A stretch of 53,275 bases of DNA from an uncultured bacterium (GTDB taxonomy: Bacteria > Cyanobacteriota > Vampirovibrionia > Gastranaerophilales > Gastranaerophilaceae). Shown here in pieces: positions 40,673 through 49,653 of this stretch (position 1 is the first letter of the stretch; each line of letters starts with the position of its first letter). The stretch spans positions 1 to 53,275 of the forward strand of contig URYF01000005.1 in NCBI GenBank assembly GCA_900551965.1, given 5' to 3'. The position numbers and the translations under genes are program-made. The notes below the pieces were generated by a model, which was given only the letters and a program-made list of their open reading frames with translations, searched no databases and was not told the origin of the DNA.

Positions 40673-42257
40673 TGTGTACCCACTTATCTTCAATATATTT
40701 GATTTTATCGTCTATTTCATCATGAGTCAAGTTATTATTTTCAACATCCTTGTTATATTTTACAAACATTAAGTACTCATAGATACTTCGTTTGAGGATG
40801 CTTGTTAATAATTCAGCGAAAACCTCATTATTTTGCGATAATCCGTAGATTTGCAGTGCTTCATCTTCTTTGCCTATTGCAAATTTAATATATGCGGCTG
40901 TCAGAAGTTTTTTAAACCAGGACTTTTTTTCATCTTGATAAAATACTTTATCAAGGTTTTCTTTGATTAAATCATCAAGATTTTTAGTTGTTTTTAATTC
41001 TTTTAATACAGCCTCAAACTCGTCGCTGTATTTGTAATCCAAAAACCAGTGAGCTGAAATTTTCATATCAGAAAGCTTATCAATAATTGAATTGTCAACT
41101 TTTGACGGGATAACTTGTTCTGTTAAAATTTGGTCTATCGGTTCAATATCAAAATCTATATCGACTAAAAGGTTCTTCCAGCAAACATATTCATAAGGCA
41201 GTTTCCAGGTGTTTTTGTTATTTTGTATAGTTGTTAGTTCTGCATTATATAAAATTGTTTTGAATGATTCAGGGTTAATATCGACTGTTTTTTCATCACG
41301 CAGAAATCTTTCCAGTATTTTAGAACACTCAAATTTTGAGATTTCAAAAAACCCAAAACAATCCCTGATTCCTGTATCTACATTTATAACAATAGACACA
41401 AATCTTATTTTTTCATCTGCTGTAATTCTTGTGAAAATAAGCGCCATATCTCCGTGTCCGTCAGGATATGTTGCATAGAATTTGTATGGTTTGCTGTCAG
41501 AAAGAATTTTTTTGTAAAATTCTTTTGTATTATCCTCTCTCATTCCTGAAATTTTTATTGTTGACAGACTTTTTTTAATTAATTGTAAAAGCTCTCCGCT
41601 TGCAAGATGCTGCATTTGTTCAAGCACATGCAAAGCAAGCTGGGATTTTGTATCTCCAAGAATTTTAAGAGCTTCTCTGCCTGCTGCGCTGTCCGGTTCG
41701 GATACAAAAACAGGAATTAAAATATTAGCAAGTGCGTCTGATGAAAAATCCTCACTAAAGGAGTTTAAAAGGGTTATTTTATCCTGTACCCTGATTGAGG
41801 CAAGAAAATCCATAAAATCGATTTGAATTTCGGGGTTGATTACGGCTGTGTTTAGCAGCTGTTTTGTGTTCGCATCAAGCAGGCTTTGGGCATCATCAAG
41901 ATACTCTTCACAGGTTTCATATGACCAATCGGCATCTAGTTCTCTTAATAAATTTAATATTGTTATTTTAGCTTCAGTTTGTAAGGTTTGATTTTTTAGG
42001 GTTTCCCATAATTTATTTATCAATTCTTTTTGCGGAACAAAATGCTCAAGCATAAAACATATTACGGGAATCTTATCCGCATTAGCGTTTGCCAGTTCTT
42101 TTAATAAAACTTTAGAAATAACTTTTTTGTTTTTCTGCAAGTCAAGCAATTCAAAATCATCTATACAATTTTGTATATCATTAACTGAATTAATCTTTCC
42201 GAGTAATTCAGTTATTGCTGATTTCAATTCAAACGGGTTAAGCTGCTTGGTTGTCAT
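40665..42257 (-). CDS. Large helical (HEAT-like) protein of unknown function
   Basis: 530 residues, no recognised family. The first 230 residues look like alpha-solenoid repeats (LLKELANANADKIPVICFML, LLNLRELD-type helices, ALANILIPVFVSEPDSAAGR, ALKILGDTKSQLALHVLEQM), which suggests HEAT repeats. Residues 250-350 contain beta-rich sequence (YKFYATYPDGHGDMALIFTR, IRFVSIVINVDTGIRDCFGF), and the rest is helical. It lies six bases after the ClpX-type zinc-finger gene and overlaps ruvX, so it may act with the zinc-finger protein. Confidence 0.75.
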   Translation of the reverse strand: MTTKQLNPFELKSAITELLGKINSVNDIQNCIDDFELLDLQKNKKVISKVLLKELANANADKIPVICFMLEHFVPQKELINKLWETLKNQTLQTEAKITILNLLRELDADWSYETCEEYLDDAQSLLDANTKQLLNTAVINPEIQIDFMDFLASIRVQDKITLLNSFSEDFSSDALANILIPVFVSEPDSAAGREALKILGDTKSQLALHVLEQMQHLASGELLQLIKKSLSTIKISGMREDNTKEFYKKILSDSKPYKFYATYPDGHGDMALIFTRITADEKIRFVSIVINVDTGIRDCFGFFEISKFECSKILERFLRDEKTVDINPESFKTILYNAELTTIQNNKNTWKLPYEYVCWKNLLVDIDFDIEPIDQILTEQVIPSKVDNSIIDKLSDMKISAHWFLDYKYSDEFEAVLKELKTTKNLDDLIKENLDKVFYQDEKKSWFKKLLTAAYIKFAIGKEDEALQIYGLSQNNEVFAELLTSILKRSIYEYLMFVKYNKDVENNNLTHDEIDDKIKYIEDKWVHNV

Positions 42258-42263
42258 TTCAGG

Positions 42264-42539
42264 CTATCTCGCTTTCCCCCAGAATGCATCTAAAATATGC
42301 TGGGCTTCGGCTGATGGCATTCTATCTTGCAATATTAAATATTGAACGGCAATCATTGCGCATTCAGAGCAAATGTTCACCCCCGGGCCTTTGACCATTT
42401 TTATTACTTCGGTATTTGGTCTTCCGCAGAAACTGCAGTGTACCAATTCGGAATTTTTTCCGCCGTTTTCATCCTGTTGTTTTTCTTCTGCAATAGATTT
42501 TTTCTTTGCACCCAGGCTGACAACTTTGTCATCTGACAT
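42264..42539 (-). CDS. Orphan ClpX-type zinc-binding domain protein
   Basis: 91 residues. Residues 33-66 match the N-terminal C4 zinc domain of ClpX: C35 and C38 in HCSFCGRPNTEVIKM, C57 and C60 in GPGVNICSECAMIAV. The rest of ClpX (AAA+ ATPase) is absent; instead there is a Lys/Glu-rich N-terminus and a short helical tail ending AFWGKAR. In ClpX this domain dimerises and recruits substrates and adaptors. A stand-alone copy could bind those or cap ClpX. AAGGAG precedes the ATG. It heads the gene train leading to clpP. Confidence 0.85.
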   Translation of the reverse strand: MSDDKVVSLGAKKKSIAEEKQQDENGGKNSELVHCSFCGRPNTEVIKMVKGPGVNICSECAMIAVQYLILQDRMPSAEAQHILDAFWGKAR

Positions 42540-42658
42540 ATAAATTCTCCTTTTTTACAAATCTATTGTAACTTAAATTAATTAAATTTGCTATATTTTT
42601 ATTATTAAATTATAATTAGTTTAACATCAGCTTAACATGATTTTGAAGAGGGGTATAA

Positions 42659-43246
42659 ATGAAAAAAGTTGTTTTAATTGCCAGTATTCTGTTTGTAGCC
42701 GTTGCATCCACTGCTTGTATAAATAATTTGGCTGTTCAGGATCTGAATAACAAGGCGAAAGTTTACGCGGATAAAGGGGATTACACCCAGGCAATTGAAA
42801 GGCTGAAATCAAGTATAGACCTTGATCCGTCTATATTTGAAACTCATTATAACTTAGCGGTTGTCTATACAAAGGCGGAAGATTATATTAACGCGGTTGA
42901 AGAATATAAAAAAGTTATTGCAATGAAACCGGATATGGCTGATTCTTATTATTCGCTGGCAACTGCAGAAAATAATCTTGCTGTTGATTTAGAACAAGGT
43001 AAAGTCAGACTAAATGAAAATGATGCTTTGTATGTTCCAAAAGCTGATGATATAAGCTTTGACGAGAAAGTTAAGTTAACAGATAAAGAAAAAGATATGC
43101 TTGAAGATCTTTATGAGGCTGCGGTTGAAAATTATGAAAAATATTTGGAATTGAGCCCGAATGCTTCTGATAAAGCTGATGTAGAAGCTCAGATTAAAAA
43201 GATTGAAGAGCACCAACCAACAGAAAAAAGTCCGGATAAGGAATAA
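42659..43246 (+). CDS. TPR lipoprotein
   Basis: 195 residues. Signal peptide with lipobox VASTAC (Cys20), then TPR units (AKVYADKGDYTQAIERLKSS, NLAVVYTKAEDYINAVEEYK) and a charged C-terminal helix. GAGGGG precedes the ATG. Its stop overlaps the lgt start (TAATG), so the lipoprotein is made alongside the enzyme that lipidates it. Confidence 0.87.
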   Translation: MKKVVLIASILFVAVASTACINNLAVQDLNNKAKVYADKGDYTQAIERLKSSIDLDPSIFETHYNLAVVYTKAEDYINAVEEYKKVIAMKPDMADSYYSLATAENNLAVDLEQGKVRLNENDALYVPKADDISFDEKVKLTDKEKDMLEDLYEAAVENYEKYLELSPNASDKADVEAQIKKIEEHQPTEKSPDKE

Positions 43247-44040
43247 TGTTTGTAATACCAGCCCCTGAAGCAATTTCTTTTACTGTTTTTAATATTCCGA
43301 TATACTGGTACGGAATTACTATGGCGCTTGCTATTTTTACTTCAATGGTTGTGGGAAATAAGCTGTATAATCTTGTAAATCTGCAAATTCGCCGCGATGT
43401 AATTATTGAATATGCCCCATTGATAATTGTAACGGGAATTGTTTGTGCCAGATTGTATTTCTGTCTTTTAAATCATAATTATTATCTTTCTCACCTTGGA
43501 GAAATTCTTGATATCCGCCAGGGTGGTTTATCTATCCATGGAGCTTTAATAGGCGGGGTTGCAAGTCTTATTTATGTTGCAAAAAAATGTAAAATTTCTG
43601 TTATGTCAATTTTGGATGCTATGGGCTGTGCTACAATTCTTGGGCAAAGTATAGGCCGCTGGGGAAATTATTTTAACTCTGAAGCCTACGGTCTGCCTGT
43701 AAAAGGTCAAGATTGGGGGCTCTTTGTTCCGGAAAGCAAGAGAGTTTTTGAATATGCGGATTTTTCATTGTTTCATCCTGCTTTTTTATATGAAAGTATA
43801 TCTGATTTGTTTGCGTTTGGTCTGCTGTTGCTTATATTGCTTAAATTCGGAAAAAGATACCGCGGACTGGTGCTATTTTCATATTTAGTTATTTATTCTG
43901 TTATTAGATTTTTTATTGAACAAATACGTGTTGACAGTGCTTTAAATCTCGCTTCAATACCTGTTGCTGAACTTGTTTCTATTGTTTTATTTTTTGTAGG
44001 GATTTTAGGTATTTTAATAACTTTATTTAAAAATAAATAA
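43246..44040 (+). CDS. lgt: Prolipoprotein diacylglyceryl transferase
   Basis: Transfers diacylglyceryl from phosphatidylglycerol to the lipobox cysteine. 264 residues with seven hydrophobic helices; signatures are YWYGITMALAIF, GGLSIHGALIGG, and IGRWGNYFNSEAYG with the key Arg and Asn. Translationally coupled to the TPR lipoprotein gene just upstream. Confidence 0.96.
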   Translation: MFVIPAPEAISFTVFNIPIYWYGITMALAIFTSMVVGNKLYNLVNLQIRRDVIIEYAPLIIVTGIVCARLYFCLLNHNYYLSHLGEILDIRQGGLSIHGALIGGVASLIYVAKKCKISVMSILDAMGCATILGQSIGRWGNYFNSEAYGLPVKGQDWGLFVPESKRVFEYADFSLFHPAFLYESISDLFAFGLLLLILLKFGKRYRGLVLFSYLVIYSVIRFFIEQIRVDSALNLASIPVAELVSIVLFFVGILGILITLFKNK

Positions 44041-44140
44041 TATTCATATACTTTATATATCTTAATAATTTGCAGATTTATGGCAATTAACTTATAAAAA
44101 ATCTCTTTATATATAAGTGAAGTCTACGAGGAGATTCAAA

Positions 44141-44332
44141 ATGCCTGAAATTAGTTTATGTTTATTTGATTTATCTCAATGGTTCAAGCTTTTTCCAAAA
44201 GAGGATAAGAATTTGAGAGAAAAAATTCTTGAATATGAACAAAGAACTCAGCAGGATATGGCTCAAAACCGCTTGAAATTGTTTTCTGAATACGGGTATG
44301 ACAGCGAGTTTGATAAAGCTTTAACCTGGTAG
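44141..44332 (+). CDS. Small hypothetical protein
   Basis: 63 residues starting MPEISLCLFDLSQWFKLFPK, followed by a charged helix (KNLREKILEYEQRTQQDMAQ). No membrane segment and no known family. ATG at 44141 has AGGAG eight bases ahead, better than the ATG at 44117. A strong terminator directly follows, so it forms its own short transcription unit, which supports reality. Confidence 0.65.
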   Translation: MPEISLCLFDLSQWFKLFPKEDKNLREKILEYEQRTQQDMAQNRLKLFSEYGYDSEFDKALTW

Positions 44333-44342
44333 TCAAAAAAAG

Positions 44343-44376
44343 GACAAGACCGTAAGGTCTTGTCTTTATTTTTATT
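44343..44376 (+). terminator. Terminator after the small 44141 gene
   Basis: A 9-bp perfect stem GACAAGACC/GGTCTTGTC with a GTAA tetraloop, followed by TTTATTTTTATT, and preceded by an A-run so it can also serve the convergent 44403 gene. Confidence 0.85.
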
Positions 44377-44402
44377 AGACTCAATTAATAAAAATACTTT
44401 TG

Positions 44403-44951
44403 TTATTTTTTTACTTCAACTTTTAAAATATCGTTAATTGTAGCGATAACAGCTCCGATAATTGCACCGGTTACGAGGAAGAATCCTGTAGGTCTGATGT
44501 GTTTTGTTATCAGATTGTAGGCACTCATGCATTGTTTTGCTGTTTGTTCCGCAACTTCGGATGAGGCTTTGCAAACTCTTTTAAATTCCAAAACTTCAGC
44601 CGGATTTTTTTCTTGTATATTCTTTATTGCTTTGCGGATACTTGAGTGTTTTACATGATCACCTTCTTTTAATCCGTCAAACATTTTTACAAACTCATCT
44701 TCAGCCAAAGAGCATTTATCTTTGTTTCTGATGGAATTTACATATTTTGCAGTTCTGAAATTATATTCGGTTTTTTGGTTATTAATTTTATTCCGAACTT
44801 TAACATATTCATCTGTAGACTTTTCATCAGGAGTCAGCGGATATGCATATTTTGTTACAAAGCCTGCAGCAGCTCCTATTGCGGCTCCTTTTGCTAATGG
44901 AGCCAATACGCTGTGTCTTCTATCATTACTTTGTATTGCTTCTACTTTCAT
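44403..44951 (-). CDS. Lineage-specific protein with two hydrophobic segments
   Basis: 182 residues, no recognised family. A glycine-rich hydrophobic stretch at 17-36 (LAPLAKGAAIGAAAGFVTKY) and another at 155-172 (GFFLVTGAIIGAVIATINDI) bracket a charged helical middle with several Cys. The glycine-zipper look suggests membrane insertion. GAGGATAAGG precedes the ATG. The same plan (charged middle, small membrane ends) occurs in other proteins of this window. Confidence 0.68.
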   Translation of the reverse strand: MKVEAIQSNDRRHSVLAPLAKGAAIGAAAGFVTKYAYPLTPDEKSTDEYVKVRNKINNQKTEYNFRTAKYVNSIRNKDKCSLAEDEFVKMFDGLKEGDHVKHSSIRKAIKNIQEKNPAEVLEFKRVCKASSEVAEQTAKQCMSAYNLITKHIRPTGFFLVTGAIIGAVIATINDILKVEVKK

Positions 44952-44987
44952 TGCCTTATCCTCTATTTTATTTACAATACGGCATTT

Positions 44988-45009
44988 AATTAAGTTTTTG
45001 TACTTAATT
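44988..45009. repeat. Inverted repeat upstream of the 44403-44951 gene
   Basis: AATTAAGT and ACTTAATT with a six-base spacer, 37 bases before the start codon. Possibly an operator or leader hairpin; nothing else is seen in 45010-45119. Confidence 0.3.
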
Positions 45010-45119
45010 CTTTTCTATGGAAGAGTCTGCACTTAAATATTCTAAACGGACATAAAATTGCCTGAATAAAACTGAGTAATCATACTCTTATTTTGTATGT
45101 ATTGCATTATAAACTAAAG

Positions 45120-46082
45120 TTATTTCTTTGTCAATACTCTTATTAAGTTTAGTAAAAGCATAACGCCAACAAGTGCAAGGGTTAGGAAAAAGTCATATTT
45201 AATAGCATTGTGACTGGCAAATAAGCAAGCTAAACCCCCGGCTAAAATTGCCACTGATGTTAAGATTACAACTGTTTTTTTCTGGGAAAATCCGGCATGT
45301 AACAGTTTGTGGTGAATATGTTCTGCATCTGCAACAAAAGGTGATTGCCCTTTACTTATTCTTCTAAGGCTTGCGTATGTGATATCAATAATTGGCACAG
45401 CTAAAACTACAAAGGGTAATAAGATTGCTAATGTTGCAACTTTCATAACTCCTGTGATTGAGATAGCCGCGAGCAAAAATCCTGCAAATAATGCTCCGCT
45501 GTCTCCCATAAATATTTTTGCGGGGTTAAAATTGAAAGTTAGAAAAGCAAGCATTGATCCTGCAAGAATAAAGCCGATTAGGGCGCTTATAGGGTTTGGC
45601 GGGCTTAGCGTGATTGCAAGGATTGCCAAAGTTATAGCGTTAACTGTTACAACAGAACCGGCAAGCCCGTCTACCCCATCAATAAAGTTTAATGCGTTTG
45701 AAATTCCGACAATCCATAAAAGGGTAATCGGATATGAAAACCAGCCTAAATCTATTCCGCCGAAAAACGGAACACTGTTTATCTGTACCCCCAGTAAATA
45801 TACGATTGTTACAATTGAAACCTGGATAAATAATTTGAATTTAGCGCCAAGACAGTATATATCATCTATTAAGCCGAGTAAAAACATTAAAGAACTGCCA
45901 AGCAAAATTCCTGACATTAGTTTTCCATAAGGATAATAACTTAGTAGTACCAAACATAAAAAAGTCAGCATTGTACTTGCCCAAATTGCAACTCCGCCAA
46001 TTCTGGATATTGGAGTTGTATGAATTTTTCTTTCATTTGGAAGATCAACCAAACCTTCTTTTTTAGAAAAATTTATAACCAT
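45120..46082 (-). CDS. Undecaprenyl-phosphate N-acetylglucosaminyl-1-phosphate transferase family (WecA/TagO)
   Basis: Polyprenyl-phosphate HexNAc-1-phosphate transferase that primes polysaccharide synthesis. Multi-spanning, with LGLIDDIYCL (Asp-Asp), NALNFIDGVDGLAG, IFMGDSGALFAGF and EHIHHKLLHAGF (the HIHH motif of WecA/TagO rather than MraY). The given start is the first canonical ATG, but it cuts the first helix. The frame is open to 46178 and encodes the missing half (IIGTIIAYIFGVFLV) with AAGGAG at 46166-46171, yet offers only AUU/AUA codons (46163, 46157, 46154). I think the true start is one of these. Just downstream of glyA. Confidence 0.88.
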   Translation of the reverse strand: MVINFSKKEGLVDLPNERKIHTTPISRIGGVAIWASTMLTFLCLVLLSYYPYGKLMSGILLGSSLMFLLGLIDDIYCLGAKFKLFIQVSIVTIVYLLGVQINSVPFFGGIDLGWFSYPITLLWIVGISNALNFIDGVDGLAGSVVTVNAITLAILAITLSPPNPISALIGFILAGSMLAFLTFNFNPAKIFMGDSGALFAGFLLAAISITGVMKVATLAILLPFVVLAVPIIDITYASLRRISKGQSPFVADAEHIHHKLLHAGFSQKKTVVILTSVAILAGGLACLFASHNAIKYDFFLTLALVGVMLLLNLIRVLTKK

Positions 46083-46174
46083 AGGAACCAGGAATACCCC
46101 GAAAATATAGGCTATTATGGTTCCGATAATTTGAGAATGTGCTAACTTAATAATTATAGTAATGCTCCTTGTTT

Positions 46175-47416
46175 TTACTTACTGTATAATGGGTATTTTT
46201 TGCATAATTTAAGAGATCTTTCTCTCAAATTGTTCAGTGCAATTTCATTATCTGATGAAAATACTGCAGATGCAATAATTTTTGCAACTTCTGTCATATC
46301 TTCTTCCTTGAAACCTCTTGTCGTAACTGCAGGTGTCCCTAATCTGATACCGCTTGTTACAAACGGACTTTGCGGATCGTTTGGTACAGTATTTTTGTTT
46401 GCTGTAATTCCAACAAGTTCAAGAACATTTGCCATATCTTTACCCGTTTTTCCGGTTCTTCTCAAATCTAATGTCATAAGGTGATTTTCAGTCATTCCGC
46501 CTACAATATCTAAACCTTCATCCATCAAGCCTTGAGCTAAAGCTTTAGCATTTTTTACAATTTGCTGTGCATATTCTTTAAACTCAGGTTGAGAAGCTTC
46601 AAGTAGTGCTACCGCTTTTCCTGCTATAATATGTTCCAAAGGTCCGCCTTGAAGTCCAGGGAATACAGCCTTATCAATATCTTTTGCAAATTGTTCTTTG
46701 CACATAATGATTCCGCCTCTTGGTCCGCGTAATGACTTGTGGGTTGTTGTTGTTACAAAGTCACAATACGGAGCCGGTGACGGGTGAATCCCCGCAGCTA
46801 CAAGACCGGCAATGTGAGCAATATCTGCCAGTAATAATGCTCCAACTTCATCTGCTATTTCTTTAAACTTTTTGAAATCAATTACTTTTGAATAGTTACT
46901 TGCACCGCAGATTATGAGCTTTGGTTTATGTTCAAGTGCCATTTGCCTTACGTTTTCGTAATCTATTTCTCCGTTTTCATTGATTCCGTAGCTTTTGACA
47001 TCAAAATATAAGCCTGAAAAATTAACAGGAGAGCCGTGTGACAGGTGACCGCCGTTTGATAAATCCATGCTTAGAACTCTATCGCCAGGTTTCATTGTTG
47101 CCATAAAAACTGCCATATTAGCCTGGGCACCACTGTGAGGCTGAACATTGGCATGATCCATATTAAACAATTCACAAGCTCTTTTTTGTGCTATTTCTTC
47201 AATTATATCAATATACTCGCATCCGTTATAATATCTTTTATGTGGCTTGCCTTCTGCATATTTGTTTGTCAAAACACTCCCGCAAGCTTCCATAACAGCA
47301 AGCGATGTGCAGTTTTCACTTGCGATTAATTCAATAGTTTCTTGTTGTCTTTTTAATTCTAATTCTATTTGCTGCGCAATCTGCGGATCTATTTTTTTTA
47401 TATTTTCCAGATTCAT
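46175..47416 (-). CDS. glyA: Serine hydroxymethyltransferase
   Basis: Interconverts serine and glycine with transfer of a one-carbon unit to THF. 413 residues: NKYAEGKPHKRYYNGCE, HVQPHSG-type segment ANVQPHSGAQANMAVF, and the PLP-lysine motif TTTHKSLRGPRGG. GGGAG precedes the ATG. A WecA/TagO-family gene follows after about a dozen bases, so the two are probably cotranscribed. Confidence 0.97.
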   Translation of the reverse strand: MNLENIKKIDPQIAQQIELELKRQQETIELIASENCTSLAVMEACGSVLTNKYAEGKPHKRYYNGCEYIDIIEEIAQKRACELFNMDHANVQPHSGAQANMAVFMATMKPGDRVLSMDLSNGGHLSHGSPVNFSGLYFDVKSYGINENGEIDYENVRQMALEHKPKLIICGASNYSKVIDFKKFKEIADEVGALLLADIAHIAGLVAAGIHPSPAPYCDFVTTTTHKSLRGPRGGIIMCKEQFAKDIDKAVFPGLQGGPLEHIIAGKAVALLEASQPEFKEYAQQIVKNAKALAQGLMDEGLDIVGGMTENHLMTLDLRRTGKTGKDMANVLELVGITANKNTVPNDPQSPFVTSGIRLGTPAVTTRGFKEEDMTEVAKIIASAVFSSDNEIALNNLRERSLKLCKKYPLYSK

Positions 47417-47471
47417 ACACTCTCCCTTTTTTATTTTAATTATACTTTCAAATCAGATTTGCGCAAGTTTA

Positions 47472-48062
47472 TTAATTTATTTTGGCAGGTGGATTGTTTT
47501 CCTTTAATTTTTCGATAATAAAATCAATATTTCTTGACATAACGGTATATGTTCCCTTTTGTGAATCTATTATGCAAGCATTTAGCATGCATTCTTCTGT
47601 TTTTTCTAGTAGTTCTTTTAAATCTTTAGGGATACCAGTGTCAAAAAAGCAGGCATCTGCTTTTTGGGCTGTTCCATATTCTATTTCTAAATTTAATTTT
47701 TCGTTTTCCCAATTTTTGTAAGGGATATATTTGTAGTTTAAATTTTCGGCTTTTGTGTATTGTTTTGTTAAATTTTTATAAAATTTATTTCCCATATTTT
47801 TTTCTACAGTGAGTGGATCGTATCCATATGTAAAAACTTTATTTTTAGAGTTATAGATATCTTCAAATGCATGATATTTTTTAGAAACTTTTTGGATATT
47901 TGCAGGTAATTCCTCTGTTTCTATGATTGGTGTATTTTTTATTTTGTCAAGTATTTCTCTGTGCATTTTTTGGTATTTAGATTCATGATTAGCAATGATA
48001 ACAAGTACCGCAAATATCGCAATAATTATAATTGTAAGTTTTTCCATTATACCTAGTTTCAT
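47472..48062 (-). CDS. Membrane-anchored hypothetical protein
   Basis: 196 residues: an N-terminal transmembrane anchor (LTIIIIAIFAVLVIIANH) and a soluble domain rich in Lys, Asn and Tyr. The order of elements (KVFTYGYDPLTVEKNM, NLEIEYGTAQKADACFFDTG, CMLNACIIDSQKGTYTVMSR) loosely resembles a thioredoxin-like fold without a CxxC active site; low certainty. AAGGAGAG precedes the ATG. It follows the nagZ gene by 15 bases. Confidence 0.65.
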   Translation of the reverse strand: MKLGIMEKLTIIIIAIFAVLVIIANHESKYQKMHREILDKIKNTPIIETEELPANIQKVSKKYHAFEDIYNSKNKVFTYGYDPLTVEKNMGNKFYKNLTKQYTKAENLNYKYIPYKNWENEKLNLEIEYGTAQKADACFFDTGIPKDLKELLEKTEECMLNACIIDSQKGTYTVMSRNIDFIIEKLKENNPPAKIN

Positions 48063-48077
48063 AAAGCTCTCCTTGTT

Positions 48078-49055
48078 TTATATTATATGATATTTTTTTT
48101 TAAGTTTTAGTATTTTTTCATAAGATTTTTGAATATTATTTTGTAGTTCTTTATCAATTATAGCTTTTTGATAAATTTTTTCAATAAGGTAAAATGTTTT
48201 TTCATCTGAAAATCTGTAGATAAACATATTTAATCCGGCTTTTATTCCCATAATGCAAGCATCAATTTCCCCAAAGGCAGCAACCCCTTTCATTACCATA
48301 TCATCAGAGATTATAACCCCTTCAAAATTCAGTGTATTTCTAAGATAGGATAGGGCATTTTTGCTTAGTGATGTCGGGATTGGTGAAGTTGGTTCAAAAC
48401 ACTTGCAGTGCAGGTGTGCTGCCATAACCATATCTGCCCCGTTTTTTATTGCATATTTAAATGGTCTGATATGAGTTTTTTCCATTTTGCTAAGAGATAA
48501 ATCAATTTTTGGAAGGGTCAGGTGGCTGTCAGAATCTGCATCACCGTGTCCGGGGAAGTGTTTTACGCAAGGGATAATATTATTTTTTTTGTAAACTGCA
48601 GATACAACTTTTTCACCGCTAATAACATCATCTGGATTTGATGAGAATGCTCTTTCTCCGATTATTGGGTTATTAGGGTTTGTGTTTGTGTCGATACAGG
48701 GTGCAAAGTTTAAATTTATCCCGTATGTTTTTAACTCTTGTGAGATTTCTTCGGTTTGTTGTTTTAAAAAAGTTTCTCCTTTTTCGTATGCAAATTTTGC
48801 AGAAAGATATTTTTTCCCGTTGTGGATATTTTCAGTGCGCTCGACTCTTCCGCCTTCTTGGTCTATCGATAGAAATGGCGGTATTATACTCTGTTGTTTA
48901 ATTTCTTCTGTTAATTTTTTGAATTGTTCGGGTGCTGCTATATCTTTTGTAAAAAATATAACCCCTCCAAGTCCTGACTTTAGCGCCTGTTTGTAATATC
49001 CGCCCTCAAGCCCAAGGATAAACATTTGATATAGTTGTTCTTTTAAATCTGCCAT
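48078..49055 (-). CDS. nagZ: Glycoside hydrolase family 3 beta-N-acetylhexosaminidase
   Basis: 325 residues, NagZ-type: removes GlcNAc from peptidoglycan fragments during wall recycling. Signatures: FLSIDQEGGRVER, LNFAPCIDTNTNPNNPIIGERAF, the catalytic-loop motif VKHFPGHGDADSDSH (Asp/His dyad) and the nucleophile Asp in VIISDDMVMKG. No signal peptide, so cytoplasmic. ATG 49055 is favoured by AAGGA four bases ahead; ATG 49067 lies inside the upstream gene. Confidence 0.92.
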   Translation of the reverse strand: MADLKEQLYQMFILGLEGGYYKQALKSGLGGVIFFTKDIAAPEQFKKLTEEIKQQSIIPPFLSIDQEGGRVERTENIHNGKKYLSAKFAYEKGETFLKQQTEEISQELKTYGINLNFAPCIDTNTNPNNPIIGERAFSSNPDDVISGEKVVSAVYKKNNIIPCVKHFPGHGDADSDSHLTLPKIDLSLSKMEKTHIRPFKYAIKNGADMVMAAHLHCKCFEPTSPIPTSLSKNALSYLRNTLNFEGVIISDDMVMKGVAAFGEIDACIMGIKAGLNMFIYRFSDEKTFYLIEKIYQKAIIDKELQNNIQKSYEKILKLKKKYHII

Positions 49056-49056
49056 T

Positions 49057-49653
49057 TTATCCTTCATAAGTCAAGCTGAAAACTTCTGTTAAATCAAGTA
49101 GCCTGCCGGTTTTTATAACTTCATTTATTTTGTTATGGATTTTTTCTAAATCTTCACTTCCTGGAATTTTAAAGCCTGTTGGCAAAAGCAGGTCGTTTGT
49201 TGTTTTTGTGTTAACAAAACCACAGTTTAGAGTTAAAAATTCCTTGTAAAGTTCTATTATTTTAATATGCAGCGGATTAATTTTGTAGTTTTCTCCAATA
49301 TAATATTTTGCATCTTTTTTTAGTTTTTCAAAATATTCTATTGAATAATCAGCTTCTTCAACTGTTTCTTCTTTATTATAGGTGTCGCCAAGGCAAGGAT
49401 TTCCTTCTATTTTTACGTTACCTAATGATTTTATATAAACTGCCCAAAGCAGACTGCCAAGACAAAAACCTGTGTTATTTTCCGTCATTTTTATGAGCTG
49501 GGGATATAACATTTTAAATTTTAGTTTTTTTTGTCCGAAATTTTTAAACTGATTTATTGCGGCAAGCATATATTCTACATTTATTGATAAGATTGTTGTA
49601 TGCTGGGCATATCCGGGGTCAAATAAGACTGATTGTTCTGTTGTATTTGTCAT
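49057..49653 (-). CDS. Hypothetical protein upstream of nagZ
   Basis: 198 residues, soluble, family not recognised. It begins NTTEQSVLFDPGYAQHTTIL; the middle has FCLGSLLWAVYIKSLGNVKI and the C-terminus is helical (EDLEKIHNKINEVIKTGRLL). GAGGTG precedes the ATG. It abuts both the hydrolase gene upstream and nagZ downstream, so all three are likely one transcript. Confidence 0.65.
   Translation of the reverse strand: MTNTTEQSVLFDPGYAQHTTILSINVEYMLAAINQFKNFGQKKLKFKMLYPQLIKMTENNTGFCLGSLLWAVYIKSLGNVKIEGNPCLGDTYNKEETVEEADYSIEYFEKLKKDAKYYIGENYKINPLHIKIIELYKEFLTLNCGFVNTKTTNDLLLPTGFKIPGSEDLEKIHNKINEVIKTGRLLDLTEVFSLTYEG

Noticed and set aside
45379..45930. 183-codon plus-strand ORF within the WecA/TagO-family gene
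   Set aside because: Antisense shadow of a conserved membrane protein; its product has no recognisable domain and there is no ribosome site.
48682..48996. 104-codon plus-strand ORF opposite nagZ
   Set aside because: Shadow of the conserved nagZ coding frame.
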